Of a stretch of DNA of 64,000 nt, positions 36,987-47,734 are shown in pieces. Origin of the DNA: Streptomyces aurantiacus (lineage in GTDB: Bacteria; Actinomycetota; Actinomycetes; Streptomycetales; Streptomycetaceae); the NCBI RefSeq assembly GCF_001418335.1, contig NZ_LIPP01000010.1, positions 32,974 through 96,973 of the forward strand. The letters run 5' to 3'. Each line of letters begins with the position of its first letter. Within the stretch, counting starts at the first letter, position 1. A model generated the notes under the pieces. The model saw only the letters and a list, made by a program, of their open reading frames with translations. It did no database searches and had not been told where the DNA came from. A program made the translations under genes and the position numbers.

Positions 36987-38000
36987 ATGACGGCACCATT
37001 GCACGAGCCGACGGCCGAAGCCGCACCGAGCGCGGCCGAGGAGGCGGCGATCGTTGCCGACTCCGCCGGGGCGAAGGCGGTACAAGGGCGTTCCCTCGGC
37101 CGCATCGCCTGGGAGCGCCTGAAGCGGGACAAGCTGGCCCTGGCGGGCGGCATCGTCGTGCTCGTGCTGATCGCGATCGCGCTGCTCGCTCCCGTGATCA
37201 CCAACTTGGTCGGACAGGATCCCGAGTCACACCACGAGGACCTGATCGACCCGCTCTTCTCGACTCCCACCGGGTCCTACGGCGGCATCAGCGGGGACCA
37301 CCTCCTGGGTGTCGAACCCGTCAGCGGCCGCGACATCTTCGCCCGGATCGTCTACGGAGCCCGGATCTCGCTGCTGGTCGGCTTCCTGTCGGCCCTGGTC
37401 GCCGTGGTCCTCGGCACGATCCTCGGCGTACTCGCCGGCTACTTCGGCGGCTGGGTCGACGCCGCCGTCAGCCGCGTCATGGACGGCCTGCTGGCCTTCC
37501 CGCAGCTGCTCTTCATCATCGCGCTGGTCTCGGTCATGCCGAACGAGATGCTGGGTCTGACCGGCACGGGCGTGCGCCTGTTCGTCATGATCCTGGTGAT
37601 CGGGTTCTTCGGCTGGCCCTACGTCGGACGCGTGGTCCGCGGCCAGACGCTCTCGCTGCGCGAACGCGAGTACGTGGAGGCCGCACGAAGCCTCGGGGCC
37701 GGACGGTTCTACATCCTGTTCAAGGAGCTGCTGCCCAACCTGGTCGCTCCGATCATCGTCTACACGACGATGATGATCCCGACCAACATCCTTACCGAGG
37801 CGGCGCTCAGCTTCCTGGGCGTGGGCGTCAAGCCGCCCACCGCCTCGTGGGGACAGATGCTCTCCGCCGCGATCGACTACTACGACTCGGACCCCATGTA
37901 CATGGTGATCCCGGGTGTGGCGATCTTCATCACCGTGCTCTCCTTCAACCTCTTCGGCGACGGCGTACGCGATGCGCTCGACCCGAAGGGCTCCCGCTGA
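36987..38000 (+). CDS. Oligopeptide ABC transporter permease, DppC/OppC-like
   Basis: Inner-membrane permease (337 aa) with a cytoplasmic N-terminal region, one TM (GGIVVLVLIAIALLAPVI), a loop with HLLGVEPVSGRDIFARIVYGARISL, further TMs and the EAA loop YVEAARSLGAGRFYILFKELLPNL that docks the ATPases. Unusually, the DppC-like permease comes first, before the binding protein and the DppB-like permease. ATG 36987 (MTAPLHEP) fits the family; the frame runs upstream without a ribosome binding site. Confidence 0.92.
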   Translation: MTAPLHEPTAEAAPSAAEEAAIVADSAGAKAVQGRSLGRIAWERLKRDKLALAGGIVVLVLIAIALLAPVITNLVGQDPESHHEDLIDPLFSTPTGSYGGISGDHLLGVEPVSGRDIFARIVYGARISLLVGFLSALVAVVLGTILGVLAGYFGGWVDAAVSRVMDGLLAFPQLLFIIALVSVMPNEMLGLTGTGVRLFVMILVIGFFGWPYVGRVVRGQTLSLREREYVEAARSLGAGRFYILFKELLPNLVAPIIVYTTMMIPTNILTEAALSFLGVGVKPPTASWGQMLSAAIDYYDSDPMYMVIPGVAIFITVLSFNLFGDGVRDALDPKGSR

Positions 38001-38061
38001 ACTGCCGTACCCCCAGGGCACCGTCATCTGTCGACGGGCCGCTATACATCGGAGGATCCGA

Positions 38062-39852
38062 GTGACTACCCAACGCACCACAGGGCGGCGCAAGCAGGCC
38101 TTGGCCGCCGCAGCCGTGGTGGCTGCACTGCTGTCCACGGCGGCGTGCGGCGGCGGCAACGACGACGACGGCGGCGGTTCGAAGAGCGGCGCGGCCGGCT
38201 TCAACGCCGCGAACAACAAGGTCGCCCAGGCCGACCTCGCCAAGAAGGGCGGCACGCTGAAGTACGCGGGCGCCCAGGACGCCGACTCGTGGGACACCAC
38301 GCGCGGTTACTACGGCTTCATGTGGAACTTCTCCCGGTACTACAGCCGTCAGCTGGTGACCAACGCGACGGAGCCCGGTGCCAAGGGCGCCGAGGTCACC
38401 CCGGACCTCGCCACCAGCACGGCGAAGATCTCGGACGACGGCAAGACCTACACGTACACGCTGCGTGACGGGTCCACCTGGGAGGATGGCAAGCCCATCA
38501 CCTCCAAGGACGTCAAGTACGGCATCGAGCGCGTGTGGGCGCAGGACGTGCTCTCCGGCGGTCCGATCTACCTCCAGCAGGTGCTCGACCCCAAGAAGAC
38601 GTACAAGGGTCCGTACAAGGACAAGTCCGCGGACAAGCTGGGTCTGAAGGCGATCGAGACGCCGGACGACAAGACGATCGTCTTCAAGCTGCCCGCGGCG
38701 AACTCGGACTTCGAGGAGATGCTCGCGCTGACCTCGGCGTCCCCGGTCCGCCAGGACAAGGACACCAAGTCCAAGTACGGCCTGAAGCCGTTCTCGTCCG
38801 GCCCGTACAAGTTCGAGTCGTACACGCCGAACAAGGCGATGACGCTGGTCCGCAACCCCGAGTGGAAGCAGTCCTCGGACCCGGTCCGCAAGGCGTACCC
38901 GGACAAGGTGACGGTCAACTTCTTCACCAACGCCAATGACATGGACCAGCGCCTGATCAAGGGCGACTACGACCTGGACATCGGCCAGACCGGTCTCTCC
39001 CCGCAGGGCCGCACCACCGCCCTGAAGCAGCACAAGGCGAACCTGGACAACCCGGTCTCCGGCTACATCCGCTACGCGGTCTTCCCGCAGAGCGTGAAGC
39101 CGTTCGACAACGAGCACTGCCGCAAGGCCGTGATCTACGGGGCGGACCACGAGTCGCTGCAGACCGCGCGTGGTGGCCCGGTCGCCGGTGGCGACATCGG
39201 CACCAACATGCTGCCGCCGTCGGTGCCGGGTGCCGAGGGTCAGGACTACGACCCGTACAAGTCGGCCACGACGAACAAGAACGGCAACGTCGCCAAGGCC
39301 AAGGAAGAGCTCAAGGCCTGCGGCCAGCCGAACGGCTTCAAGACCACGATCGCGGTCCGTAACAACAAGCCGGTCGAGGTCGCCACAGCCGAGTCCCTCC
39401 AGGCCTCGCTGAAGAAGGTCGGCATCGACGTCGAGATCGACCAGTTCGACGGCGCGCAGACCACCGGCATCATCGGTGCCCCGGCCAACGTCAAGAAGAA
39501 GAACTACGGCATCATCATCATGGGCTGGGGTCCGGACTTCCCCAGCGTCCAGGGTTACGGTCTGCCCCTGTGGAGCGGCGACTACATCCTTGAGAGCGGC
39601 AACAACAACTTCGCGCTGATCGACGACAAGACGATCGACGGCCTCTTTGACAGCTACACCAAGGAGCTCGACGACGCGAAGAAGGCCGACATCTCCAAGG
39701 AGATCAACCACAAGGTCTCGGAGGGTGGTTACTACCTGCCCTTCGTCTTCGAGAAGTTCATCAACTGGCGCTCCAGCCGGCTGGCGAACGTCTACACGTC
39801 CGACGGCTACAGCGGCATGTACGACTTCGTCAACCTCGGCCTGAAGAAGTAA
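38062..39852 (+). CDS. Oligopeptide-binding lipoprotein (SBP family 5)
   Basis: The 596-aa extracellular solute-binding lipoprotein has an N-terminal signal (TTGRRKQALAAAAVVAALLSTAACGGG) with lipobox LSTAAC. The mature family-5 fold includes LATSTAKISDDGKTYTYTLRDGSTWEDGKPITSKDVKYGIER. Lysine is frequent and codons are strongly biased (AAG, GAC), suggesting high expression. GTG 38062 follows GGAGGA. It delivers peptides to the flanking permeases. Confidence 0.94.
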   Translation: MTTQRTTGRRKQALAAAAVVAALLSTAACGGGNDDDGGGSKSGAAGFNAANNKVAQADLAKKGGTLKYAGAQDADSWDTTRGYYGFMWNFSRYYSRQLVTNATEPGAKGAEVTPDLATSTAKISDDGKTYTYTLRDGSTWEDGKPITSKDVKYGIERVWAQDVLSGGPIYLQQVLDPKKTYKGPYKDKSADKLGLKAIETPDDKTIVFKLPAANSDFEEMLALTSASPVRQDKDTKSKYGLKPFSSGPYKFESYTPNKAMTLVRNPEWKQSSDPVRKAYPDKVTVNFFTNANDMDQRLIKGDYDLDIGQTGLSPQGRTTALKQHKANLDNPVSGYIRYAVFPQSVKPFDNEHCRKAVIYGADHESLQTARGGPVAGGDIGTNMLPPSVPGAEGQDYDPYKSATTNKNGNVAKAKEELKACGQPNGFKTTIAVRNNKPVEVATAESLQASLKKVGIDVEIDQFDGAQTTGIIGAPANVKKKNYGIIIMGWGPDFPSVQGYGLPLWSGDYILESGNNNFALIDDKTIDGLFDSYTKELDDAKKADISKEINHKVSEGGYYLPFVFEKFINWRSSRLANVYTSDGYSGMYDFVNLGLKK

Positions 39853-39912
39853 CACCGACCGGCGCACCCGCCATACGGCACGAAAGGCAGGTGAAGGCCG
39901 GCGCGGCGTGAC

Positions 39913-39947
39913 CCGCGGGCCACCGGAAGACCTCCGGTGGCCCGCGG
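39913..39947 (+). terminator. Strong hairpin between binding-protein and permease genes
   Basis: Perfect 15-base GC-rich arms (39913-39927, 39933-39947) with a 5-base loop. Inside an operon such a stem commonly stabilises or partly terminates the message so that the binding protein is made in excess. It would also bury a putative upstream GTG of the next gene, which supports the later start at 39970. Confidence 0.75.
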
Positions 39948-39969
39948 CACCGCCGCCGGGCCGAGAGCA

Positions 39970-40968
39970 GTGCTCGCATACCTCATCAGGCGGCTCTTCG
40001 CCGCCGCAGTGATGCTGGTGGTCATCATTCTGGTGGTCTTCTGCATCTTCTTCCTCGTCCCCAAGTGGGCGGGGGTCGACCCGGCAGCGGCCTTCGTGGG
40101 CAAGCAGGCCGACCCCGCGGCCATCGAGGCCGTGCGGCAGAAGCTCGGTCTGGCTGATCCGATCTTCGTCCAGGTCTGGGAGTTCTTCAAAGGCATTTTC
40201 GCGGGCCGCACCTACGCGGCCGGCGGCGACGTCACCCAGTGCGCGGCTCCCTGCTTCGGCTACTCCTTCCGCAGCGAGCAGGCCATCTGGCCGGTGCTCA
40301 CCGACCGCTTCCCAGTGACCCTGGCTCTCGCGCTCGGTGCCGCCGTACTGTGGCTCATCGTCGGTGTCGGAGCGGGTGTGCTCTCCGCGCTCAAGCGCGG
40401 CAGCCTGTGGGACCGCGGCGCGATGATCGTGGCGCTCAGCGGTGTCTCGCTCCCCATCTACTTCACCGCCATGCTGTCCCTGTCGGCCTTCGTCTACGGC
40501 CTGAAGTGGATGGACGGCCAGTACGTGCCCCTGGCGGACAGCTTCACCGGCTGGCTCGGCGGCATGATCCTGCCCTGGGTCACCCTCGCCTTCCTCTACG
40601 CGGCGATGTACGCCCGGATCACCAGAGCCACCATGCTGGAGGTCCTGGGCGAGGACTACATCCGTACCGCCCGCGCCAAGGGCCTCACGGAACCCGTCGT
40701 CATCGGCAAGCACGCCATGCGCTCCACGATGACGCCGATCCTCACCATGTTCGGCATGGACTTCGGCGCCCTCATCGGCGGCGCGATCCTCACCGAGACC
40801 GCTTTCAGCCTCCCCGGCCTCGGCCAGGCGGTGCTTTCGGCGATCCGCAACCAGGACCTGCCCGTCATCCTGGGTGTCACGCTGATCACCTCGCTCGCGG
40901 TGATCGTCGCGAACCTTCTGGTGGACCTCCTGTACGCCGTGATCGACCCCCGAGTGAGGCTCTCATGA
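39970..40968 (+). CDS. Oligopeptide ABC transporter permease, DppB/OppB-like
   Basis: The 332-aa permease begins LAYLIRRLFAAAVMLVVIILVVFCIFFLVP, typical of DppB, and has five or more TMs and the EAA-type loop ITRATMLEVLGEDYIRTARAKGLTE. I prefer GTG 39970 over GTG 39937, which lies in the hairpin. Its stop overlaps the next start (ATGA). Confidence 0.9.
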   Translation: MLAYLIRRLFAAAVMLVVIILVVFCIFFLVPKWAGVDPAAAFVGKQADPAAIEAVRQKLGLADPIFVQVWEFFKGIFAGRTYAAGGDVTQCAAPCFGYSFRSEQAIWPVLTDRFPVTLALALGAAVLWLIVGVGAGVLSALKRGSLWDRGAMIVALSGVSLPIYFTAMLSLSAFVYGLKWMDGQYVPLADSFTGWLGGMILPWVTLAFLYAAMYARITRATMLEVLGEDYIRTARAKGLTEPVVIGKHAMRSTMTPILTMFGMDFGALIGGAILTETAFSLPGLGQAVLSAIRNQDLPVILGVTLITSLAVIVANLLVDLLYAVIDPRVRLS

Positions 40969-42058
40969 CCGAACTCAGCAAGAGCGGAGCCGCGGTGGGT
41001 GAGCCCGTCAAGGACTCGTCCACGCCCTCCGCCTTCCTCGAAGTCCGCGACCTGAAGGTGCACTTCCCGACCGACGACGGGCTGGTCAAGTCCGTCGACG
41101 GGCTCAGCTTCTCGCTGGAGAAGGGCAAGACCCTCGGCATCGTGGGCGAGTCGGGTTCGGGCAAGTCGGTGACCTCGCTCGGCATCATGGGCCTGCACAC
41201 GGCCGGCCAGTACGGCAAGCGCAAGGCCCAGATCTCCGGTGAGATCTGGCTGGACGGCACGGAACTGCTCTCCGCCGACCCGGACTACGTGCGCAAGCTG
41301 CGTGGCCGCGAGATGGCGATGATCTTCCAGGACCCGCTGTCCGCGCTGCACCCGTACTACACGATCGGCCAGCAGATCGTGGAGGCCTACCAGATCCACC
41401 ACAAGGTCACCAAGAAGGTGGCCCGCAGGCGGGCCGTCGAGATGCTCGACCGGGTGGGCATCCCGCAGCCGGACAAGCGCGTCGACAGCTACCCGCACGA
41501 GTTCTCGGGCGGTATGCGCCAGCGCGCGATGATCGCGATGTCGCTGGTCAACAACCCCGAGCTGCTGATCGCGGACGAGCCGACGACCGCCCTGGACGTG
41601 ACCGTCCAGGCGCAGATCCTCGACCTCATCCGGGACCTGCAGAAGGAGTTCGGCTCCGCGGTCATCGTCATCACCCACGACCTGGGCGTCGTCGCCGAAC
41701 TCTCCGACGACATCCTGGTGATGTACGGCGGCCGCTGCATCGAGCGCGGTCCGGCCGAGAAGGTCTTCTACGAGCCCAAGCACCCCTACACCTGGGGTCT
41801 GCTGGGTTCCATGCCGCGGCTCGACCGTGAGCAGACCGAGCGGCTGATCCCGGTCAAGGGCTCCCCGCCCTCGCTGATCAACCTGCCGTCGGGCTGCGCC
41901 TTCAACCCGCGCTGCTCGTACGCGGACGTCCCCAAGGACAACGTCACCCGCACGGTCCGCCCCGAGCTGGCCCAGGTCGGCAGCCAGCACTGGGCCGCCT
42001 GCCACATGACGCAGGAGCAGCGGGACCGGATCTGGACCGAAGAGATTGCGCCCAAGCT

Positions 42059-42062
<4 letters not shown>
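40965..42062 (+). CDS. Oligopeptide ABC transporter ATP-binding protein, DppD-like
   Basis: The 365-aa ATPase has Walker [10 protein letters not shown]-loop [11 protein letters not shown], signature [13 protein letters not shown], Walker [14 protein letters not shown] and the OppD/F C-terminal domain with a [10 protein letters not shown] cysteine cluster. Overlaps both neighbours by ATGA/GTGA. Confidence 0.95.
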
Positions 42063-43324
<1,262 letters not shown>

Positions 43325-43341
43325 GTAACAGCAAGCAATAC

Positions 43342-43376
43342 CGAGCCCCCGCCTTGTAATGTAAGGCGGGGGCTCG
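43342..43376 (+). terminator. Rho-independent-type terminator of the ABC operon
   Basis: Perfect 14-base arms (43342-43355, 43363-43376) around the loop GTAATGT, 17 bases after the dppF stop. GC-rich stem without a T run, as usual in Streptomyces. Confidence 0.9.
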
Positions 43377-43397
43377 CTGTTGGGTGACAATATAGAG

Positions 43398-44060
43398 GTG
43401 TTCCAGCAACTCTTCACCCCTTCCGTGCAGCACACACTCGATCTGGTCGGCATCTTCTTCTTCGCCATCTCCGGCGCGCTGCTGGCCGTCCGCAAGAACT
43501 TCGACGTCTTCGGCATCGCCGTCCTCGCGGAGGTCACCGCGCTGGGCGGCGGGCTCTTCCGTGACCTGGTCATCGGAGCCGTGCCACCGGCGGCCTTCAC
43601 GGACCTGGGGTACTTCCTCACCCCGCTCCTCGCCGCCCTGCTCGTGTTCTTCCTGCACCCGGAGGTGGAGCGGATCCAGCTCGGCGTGAACGTCTTCGAC
43701 GCGGCGGGCCTCGGCCTCTTCTGCGTCGCGGGCACCACGAAGGCGTACGAGTACGGGCTTGGCCTCACCGCCTCCGTGACCCTCGGTCTGGCGACGGCCG
43801 TCGGCGGCGGCGTGCTGCGGGACGTCCTCGCCAACGAGGTGCCGTCGCTGCTGCGCTGGGACCGCGACCTGTACGCCGTGCCGGCCCTGGTCGGCGCCTC
43901 GACGGTCGTCCTGTGCATCCACTACGACGCGCTGAACCCCGCCACCTCGACGCTCGCCGCCCTCGCCGCGTTCGCGCTGCGGCTGCTGGCGATGCGGTAC
44001 CACTGGCGCGCGCCCCGGGCGTGGCACCGGCGCTCGACGGCGGCGGAGGTACCGGACTGA
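43398..44060 (+). CDS. TRIC/UPF0126-family membrane protein
   Basis: The 220-aa protein contains two repeats of three TMs with the family glycine motifs: FFFAISGALLAVRKNFDVFGIAVLAEVTALGGGLFRDLVIG and ...TLGLATAVGGGVLRDVLANEVPSLL. Trimeric intracellular cation channels of this family conduct K+. GTG 43398 gives the usual N-terminus (VFQQLFTP); a TTG at 43380 is possible. Confidence 0.88.
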   Translation: MFQQLFTPSVQHTLDLVGIFFFAISGALLAVRKNFDVFGIAVLAEVTALGGGLFRDLVIGAVPPAAFTDLGYFLTPLLAALLVFFLHPEVERIQLGVNVFDAAGLGLFCVAGTTKAYEYGLGLTASVTLGLATAVGGGVLRDVLANEVPSLLRWDRDLYAVPALVGASTVVLCIHYDALNPATSTLAALAAFALRLLAMRYHWRAPRAWHRRSTAAEVPD

Positions 44061-44145
44061 GCCGGTGCTGCACGCCGACCCTTGCTTCATGTGAAGGAAA
44101 CACAAAAAGCTACTGCTTAGTAATTGCCTGTTGTACCGTGCAGGC

Positions 44146-45033
44146 ATGCCAGAAGCAGCTTCCGCGCACGCGACACAGGCCAGGATCGGCGACAGCGAGT
44201 TCGACCGCGACACCGCGGTCACCCGACGCGAGCCGGACGCCCCCGGCGACCCCAGCGTTCCCGGTGTCTACGACATCGACCTGTCGGCCGGGTGGACGAT
44301 CGGCAACGCCCTCAACGGCGGCTACCTCCTCGCCGTCCTCGGCCGCGCGCTCGCGGACGCCCTGCCGCACCCCGACCCGTTCACGATCTCCGCGCACTAC
44401 CTGACGGCGTCCCGGCCCGGCCCGGCGGTCGTACGTACCGACGTCGTAGGCGCCGGGCGCACCCTCTCCACCGGCCAGGCGTCCCTGTTCCAGTACGACG
44501 ACGAGGGCCGCGAGACGGAGCGCATCCGCGTCCTCGCCTCGTACGGGGACCTCGACGGCCTGCCCGACGACGTCCGTACGAGCGCGAAGCCGCCCGCGAT
44601 CCCGCCGGTCGACCAGTGCTTCGGACCCGAGGACAGCCCCGAACCGGTCCCCGGCGTCTCCGCCATCGCCGACCGGCTGATGCTCAAGCTCGACCCCGGC
44701 ACGCTCGGCTGGGCCCTCGGATCGCCGTCCGGCAAGGGGGAGATGCGGGCCTGGTTCGGCCTCGCCGACGGCCGCGACGCGGACCCGCTCTCGCTGCTCC
44801 TCGCGGTGGACGCGCTGCCGCCGACCGCCTTCGAACTCGGCCTGTCCGGCTGGGTGCCCACCGTCGAGCTGACCGTGCACGTGCGCTCGCGCCCGGCGCC
44901 GGGCCCGCTGCGGGTCGCCGTCACCACGCGCAACCTCGCCGGCGGTTTCCTGGAGGAGGACGCCGAGGTCTGGGACAGCGCGGACCGGCTCGTCGCACAG
45001 TCCCGCCAACTGGCGCGCGTGCGGCTCGACTGA
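44146..45033 (+). CDS. Thioesterase-family protein (double hotdog)
   Basis: The 295-aa protein has the TesB-like double-hotdog pattern: GWTIGNALNGGYLLAVLGRALAD, PFTISAHYLTASRPGPAVVRTDVVGAGRTLSTGQASLFQ, and a second hotdog with LLAVDALPPTAFELG. It probably hydrolyses acyl-CoA. ATG 44146 is almost leaderless (no Shine-Dalgarno). Convergent with the TetR gene. Confidence 0.82.
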   Translation: MPEAASAHATQARIGDSEFDRDTAVTRREPDAPGDPSVPGVYDIDLSAGWTIGNALNGGYLLAVLGRALADALPHPDPFTISAHYLTASRPGPAVVRTDVVGAGRTLSTGQASLFQYDDEGRETERIRVLASYGDLDGLPDDVRTSAKPPAIPPVDQCFGPEDSPEPVPGVSAIADRLMLKLDPGTLGWALGSPSGKGEMRAWFGLADGRDADPLSLLLAVDALPPTAFELGLSGWVPTVELTVHVRSRPAPGPLRVAVTTRNLAGGFLEEDAEVWDSADRLVAQSRQLARVRLD

Positions 45034-45080
45034 CCGCGACCGCTACCGCCGCCGGGTGGGCGCGAGAGGCCGGCCGGGCG

Positions 45081-45719
45081 TCAGCCCAGCCAGTGCCGGC
45101 GGCCGATGCTGATGAGCCGCATCCGGCGTTTGGCCACCCGGGCCACCTGGTCCTCTTCCTCCGGGGCCGCCTCCAGGAAGGCGCTGGCGGTCACCAGCAT
45201 CTGATCGACGTACAGCCCGGCGAGCATCAGCAGATCGTCGTCGCTCCAGCCGGCCGACTCGGGCTGCTTGGCCAGTTCGGCCCGCACCTCCTCGGCGAAC
45301 CGGTCCATCTGCTCGGCGATCGCCGCCCGGACCTTCTGCACACCGCCGTTGCGCTCGCGGGCGACGAACCGGATGTGCGCCGGGTGGCCGCGCACGTGAC
45401 GGGCGATCAGCGCGACGGCACGGTCTATGCGTTCGTCGCTGTCGTCGTGGGTGTGGCCGGGATCGCCGGACGCGGACACCGTTCCCGAGATCATCGGGTG
45501 CAGGCTGCCCAGCGCCTCCTCGACCAGGGCGACGCCGAGATCCGCGGTCGAGTGGAAGTGCCGGTAGAAGGCGGTCGGGGCGACACCGACGGCTCGGGTG
45601 ACCTCACGAAGGCCCAGGCTGCTGAGGCTCTGCTCCTCCAGCAGGCCCAACGCGGCGTCCAGGAACGCCTGTCGGGTCTTCTGCTTCTGGGCCTGCCGGA
45701 CGCCGAGACTGTGACTCAT
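45081..45719 (-). CDS. TetR-family transcriptional regulator (FabR/DesT-like)
   Basis: The 212-aa protein has an N-terminal HTH (KTRQAFLDAALGLLEEQSLSSLGLREVTRAVGVAPTAFYRHF, about 14-55) and a helical ligand domain. HTH and C-terminus resemble regulators of unsaturated fatty acid synthesis. Divergent from the 54-aa membrane protein gene; a palindrome between them (45785-45810) is a candidate operator. The neighbouring thioesterase suits a lipid role. Confidence 0.8.
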   Translation of the reverse strand: MSHSLGVRQAQKQKTRQAFLDAALGLLEEQSLSSLGLREVTRAVGVAPTAFYRHFHSTADLGVALVEEALGSLHPMISGTVSASGDPGHTHDDSDERIDRAVALIARHVRGHPAHIRFVARERNGGVQKVRAAIAEQMDRFAEEVRAELAKQPESAGWSDDDLLMLAGLYVDQMLVTASAFLEAAPEEEDQVARVAKRRMRLISIGRRHWLG

Positions 45720-45784
45720 GCCATGCAGTTAACAACTGTTCTCCGTAATTGGAAAGCCGCCGGACGCGCTACGCTGGAAGTCAG

Positions 45785-45810
45785 TGAACGACTGTACCTA
45801 CAATCGTTCA
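45785..45810. promoter_or_regulatory. 26-bp near-perfect palindrome, candidate TetR operator
   Basis: The arms TGAACGACTGTAC and CTACAATCGTTCA pair at 11 of 13 positions. It lies 66 bases before the TetR start on the divergent side, in the shared promoter region with the small membrane protein. Confidence 0.6.
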
Positions 45811-45866
45811 CCGAAAACGAAACCGCACCCGAAGTATCGAGTCCGGACTTCCACGGGAGGCATCTC

Positions 45867-46031
45867 ATGCTGTTCCTCGTCGCAGCACTTCTGCTGCTGG
45901 GCGTCGTGCTGGGCACCGTGGCCCACGCACCGCTCTCCTTCACCGTCGTCGCCGCCGTGGTCATCGGCGTCTGGCTGGCCGTCTTCGCGATCCGCGAGCG
46001 CCACGGCCGACGCCGTGAGACCTCTGGCTGA
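45867..46031 (+). CDS. Small membrane protein (54 aa, two TM segments)
   Basis: The sequence LFLVAALLLLGVVLGTVAHAP and FTVVAAVVIGVWLAVFAI predicts two membrane helices followed by a basic tail RERHGRRRETSG. ATG 45867 follows GGGAGG. Its divergent neighbour is the TetR gene, so it may be a regulated target. Function unknown. Confidence 0.7.
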   Translation: MLFLVAALLLLGVVLGTVAHAPLSFTVVAAVVIGVWLAVFAIRERHGRRRETSG

Positions 46032-46108
46032 AACCTCCGACTCAGACCTCCGGCTGACGCAGCCCCACCCCACCCGTCCGCGTACGACTTCCTGCTGGGA
46101 GCAGACAC

Positions 46109-46378
46109 ATGGAACTCACCACCGCCGCCCCGCGGCGCCGGAGCGCCGCCCGTGACGCCGACGGTATGGCCGTCGCGTCGTTCGTCCTCGGCCTCGTCGG
46201 CCTGCTCGCCCTCAACATCGTCCTCGGCCCCCTCTCCGTCGTCCTCGCCTCGACGGCCCTCTTCCGGGGCACCACCCGCCGCGGACGCGCCTTCCTCGGG
46301 CTCGGTCTGGGCGTCGCCGACCTCCTGGTCCTGGCCGCCTTCATGTCGGCGGACAGCACCTTGTCCTGGAGCTTCTGA
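46109..46378 (+). CDS. DUF4190-like small membrane protein
   Basis: The 89-aa protein has the pattern [16 protein letters not shown]...[39 protein letters not shown], two membrane helices separated by a basic loop, as in DUF4190 proteins. Function unknown. Confidence 0.75.
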   Translation: MELTTAAPRRRSAARDADGMAVASFVLGLVGLLALNIVLGPLSVVLASTALFRGTTRRGRAFLGLGLGVADLLVLAAFMSADSTLSWSF

Positions 46379-46548
46379 GACGGGCGCCGCCCGGACGGGA
46401 CTCCGGCTGCCGCCCGGTCGGCGGGGCCCGGCCCCGGCACCGGTCGAGCAACCGAGCCCATTGTTCCCGCCAAGGGACCTCGCCTCTCGGTCAAGGCACC
46501 CCCGCCCGGCGGAGTCACCCTCCGGTAGGCCCTAGAATCGGGCTTACC

Positions 46549-47718
46549 ATGGCATACCTCGACCACGCCGCGACCACCCCCATGCTCCCGGAGGCGGTCG
46601 AGGCAATGACCGCTCATTTCGCCGTCACCGGGAACGCCTCCTCTCTGCACGCCGCCGGCCGCCGCGCCCGCCGGACGGTCGAGGAAGCCCGCGAGACCCT
46701 GGCGGAATCCCTGGGCGCCCGCCCCAGCGAGGTGGTTCTCACCTCCGGCGGCACCGAGGCCGACAACCTCGCCGTGAAGGGCCTGTACTGGTCCCGCCGC
46801 GACGCCGACCCGGCCCGCACCCGTGTCCTGACCAGCCCCGTCGAACACCACGCCGTCCTCGACGCCGTCCACTGGCTCGGCGAGCACGAGGGCGCCACGG
46901 TCGAGTACCTGCCGGTCGACCGGTACGGCCGCGTCCACCCCGAGGCCCTGCGCGAGGCCATCGTCCGCAACCCCGACGACGTCGCCCTCGCGACCGTCAT
47001 GTGGGCGAACAACGAGATCGGTACCGTCATGCCGATCCGCGAACTGGCGGACGTGGCAGCGGAGTTCGGGATTCCGCTGCATGCCGACGCGGTCCAGGCC
47101 TTCGGGCAGATCCCCGTCGACTTCGGCGCCTCGGGGCTCGCCGCGATGACCGTCTCGGGCCACAAGATCGGCGGCCCGTACGGCATCGGGGCGCTGCTGC
47201 TCGGCCGCGAGTACAGCCCCGTACCGGTTCTGCACGGTGGTGGCCAGGAGCGGCACGTGCGCTCCGGCACCCTGGACGTACCCGCCGTCGCCGCGTTCGC
47301 CGTGGCGGGCCGGGTCGCCGCCGAGCAGCGGGAGCGGTTCGCCCACGAGATCGGCCGGCTGCGCGACGACCTGGTCGACGCGGTACGCAAGGCCGCGCCC
47401 GAAGCGATCCTCGGCGGCGACCCGGCGGAAGGGGGCCGTCTTCCGGCGAACGCCCACTTCACGTTCCCCGGCTGCGAGGGCGACTCGCTGCTCCTGCTGC
47501 TGGACGCGCAGGGCATCGAGTGCTCGACGGGCTCCGCATGCACGGCGGGTGTGGCGCAGCCCAGCCACGTCCTCCTGGCCACCGGCACCGATGCCGACCT
47601 GGCCCGTGGCACCCTGCGCTTCTCCCTCGGCCACACCTCGACGGAGGCGGACGTCGAGGCGGTCGCGAAGGCGATCGGCCCGGCGGTGGAACGGGCCCGG
47701 ACGGCCGGACTCAGCTGA
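46549..47718 (+). CDS. Cysteine desulfurase (IscS/NifS family)
   Basis: PLP enzyme (389 aa) that mobilises sulfur from cysteine: Lys206 in [10 protein letters not shown] binds PLP and Cys331 in STGSAC carries the persulfide. With mnmA 0.8 kb downstream it probably supplies sulfur for tRNA 2-thiouridylation. ATG 46549 lies 10 bases after a TAGAAT (46533-46538) that would make a -10 box, so the message may be leaderless. Confidence 0.94.
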   Translation: MAYLDHAATTPMLPEAVEAMTAHFAVTGNASSLHAAGRRARRTVEEARETLAESLGARPSEVVLTSGGTEADNLAVKGLYWSRRDADPARTRVLTSPVEHHAVLDAVHWLGEHEGATVEYLPVDRYGRVHPEALREAIVRNPDDVALATVMWANNEIGTVMPIRELADVAAEFGIPLHADAVQAFGQIPVDFGASGLAAMTVSGHKIGGPYGIGALLLGREYSPVPVLHGGGQERHVRSGTLDVPAVAAFAVAGRVAAEQRERFAHEIGRLRDDLVDAVRKAAPEAILGGDPAEGGRLPANAHFTFPGCEGDSLLLLLDAQGIECSTGSACTAGVAQPSHVLLATGTDADLARGTLRFSLGHTSTEADVEAVAKAIGPAVERARTAGLS

Positions 47719-47734
47719 GCGCCTCCCGGGATGC

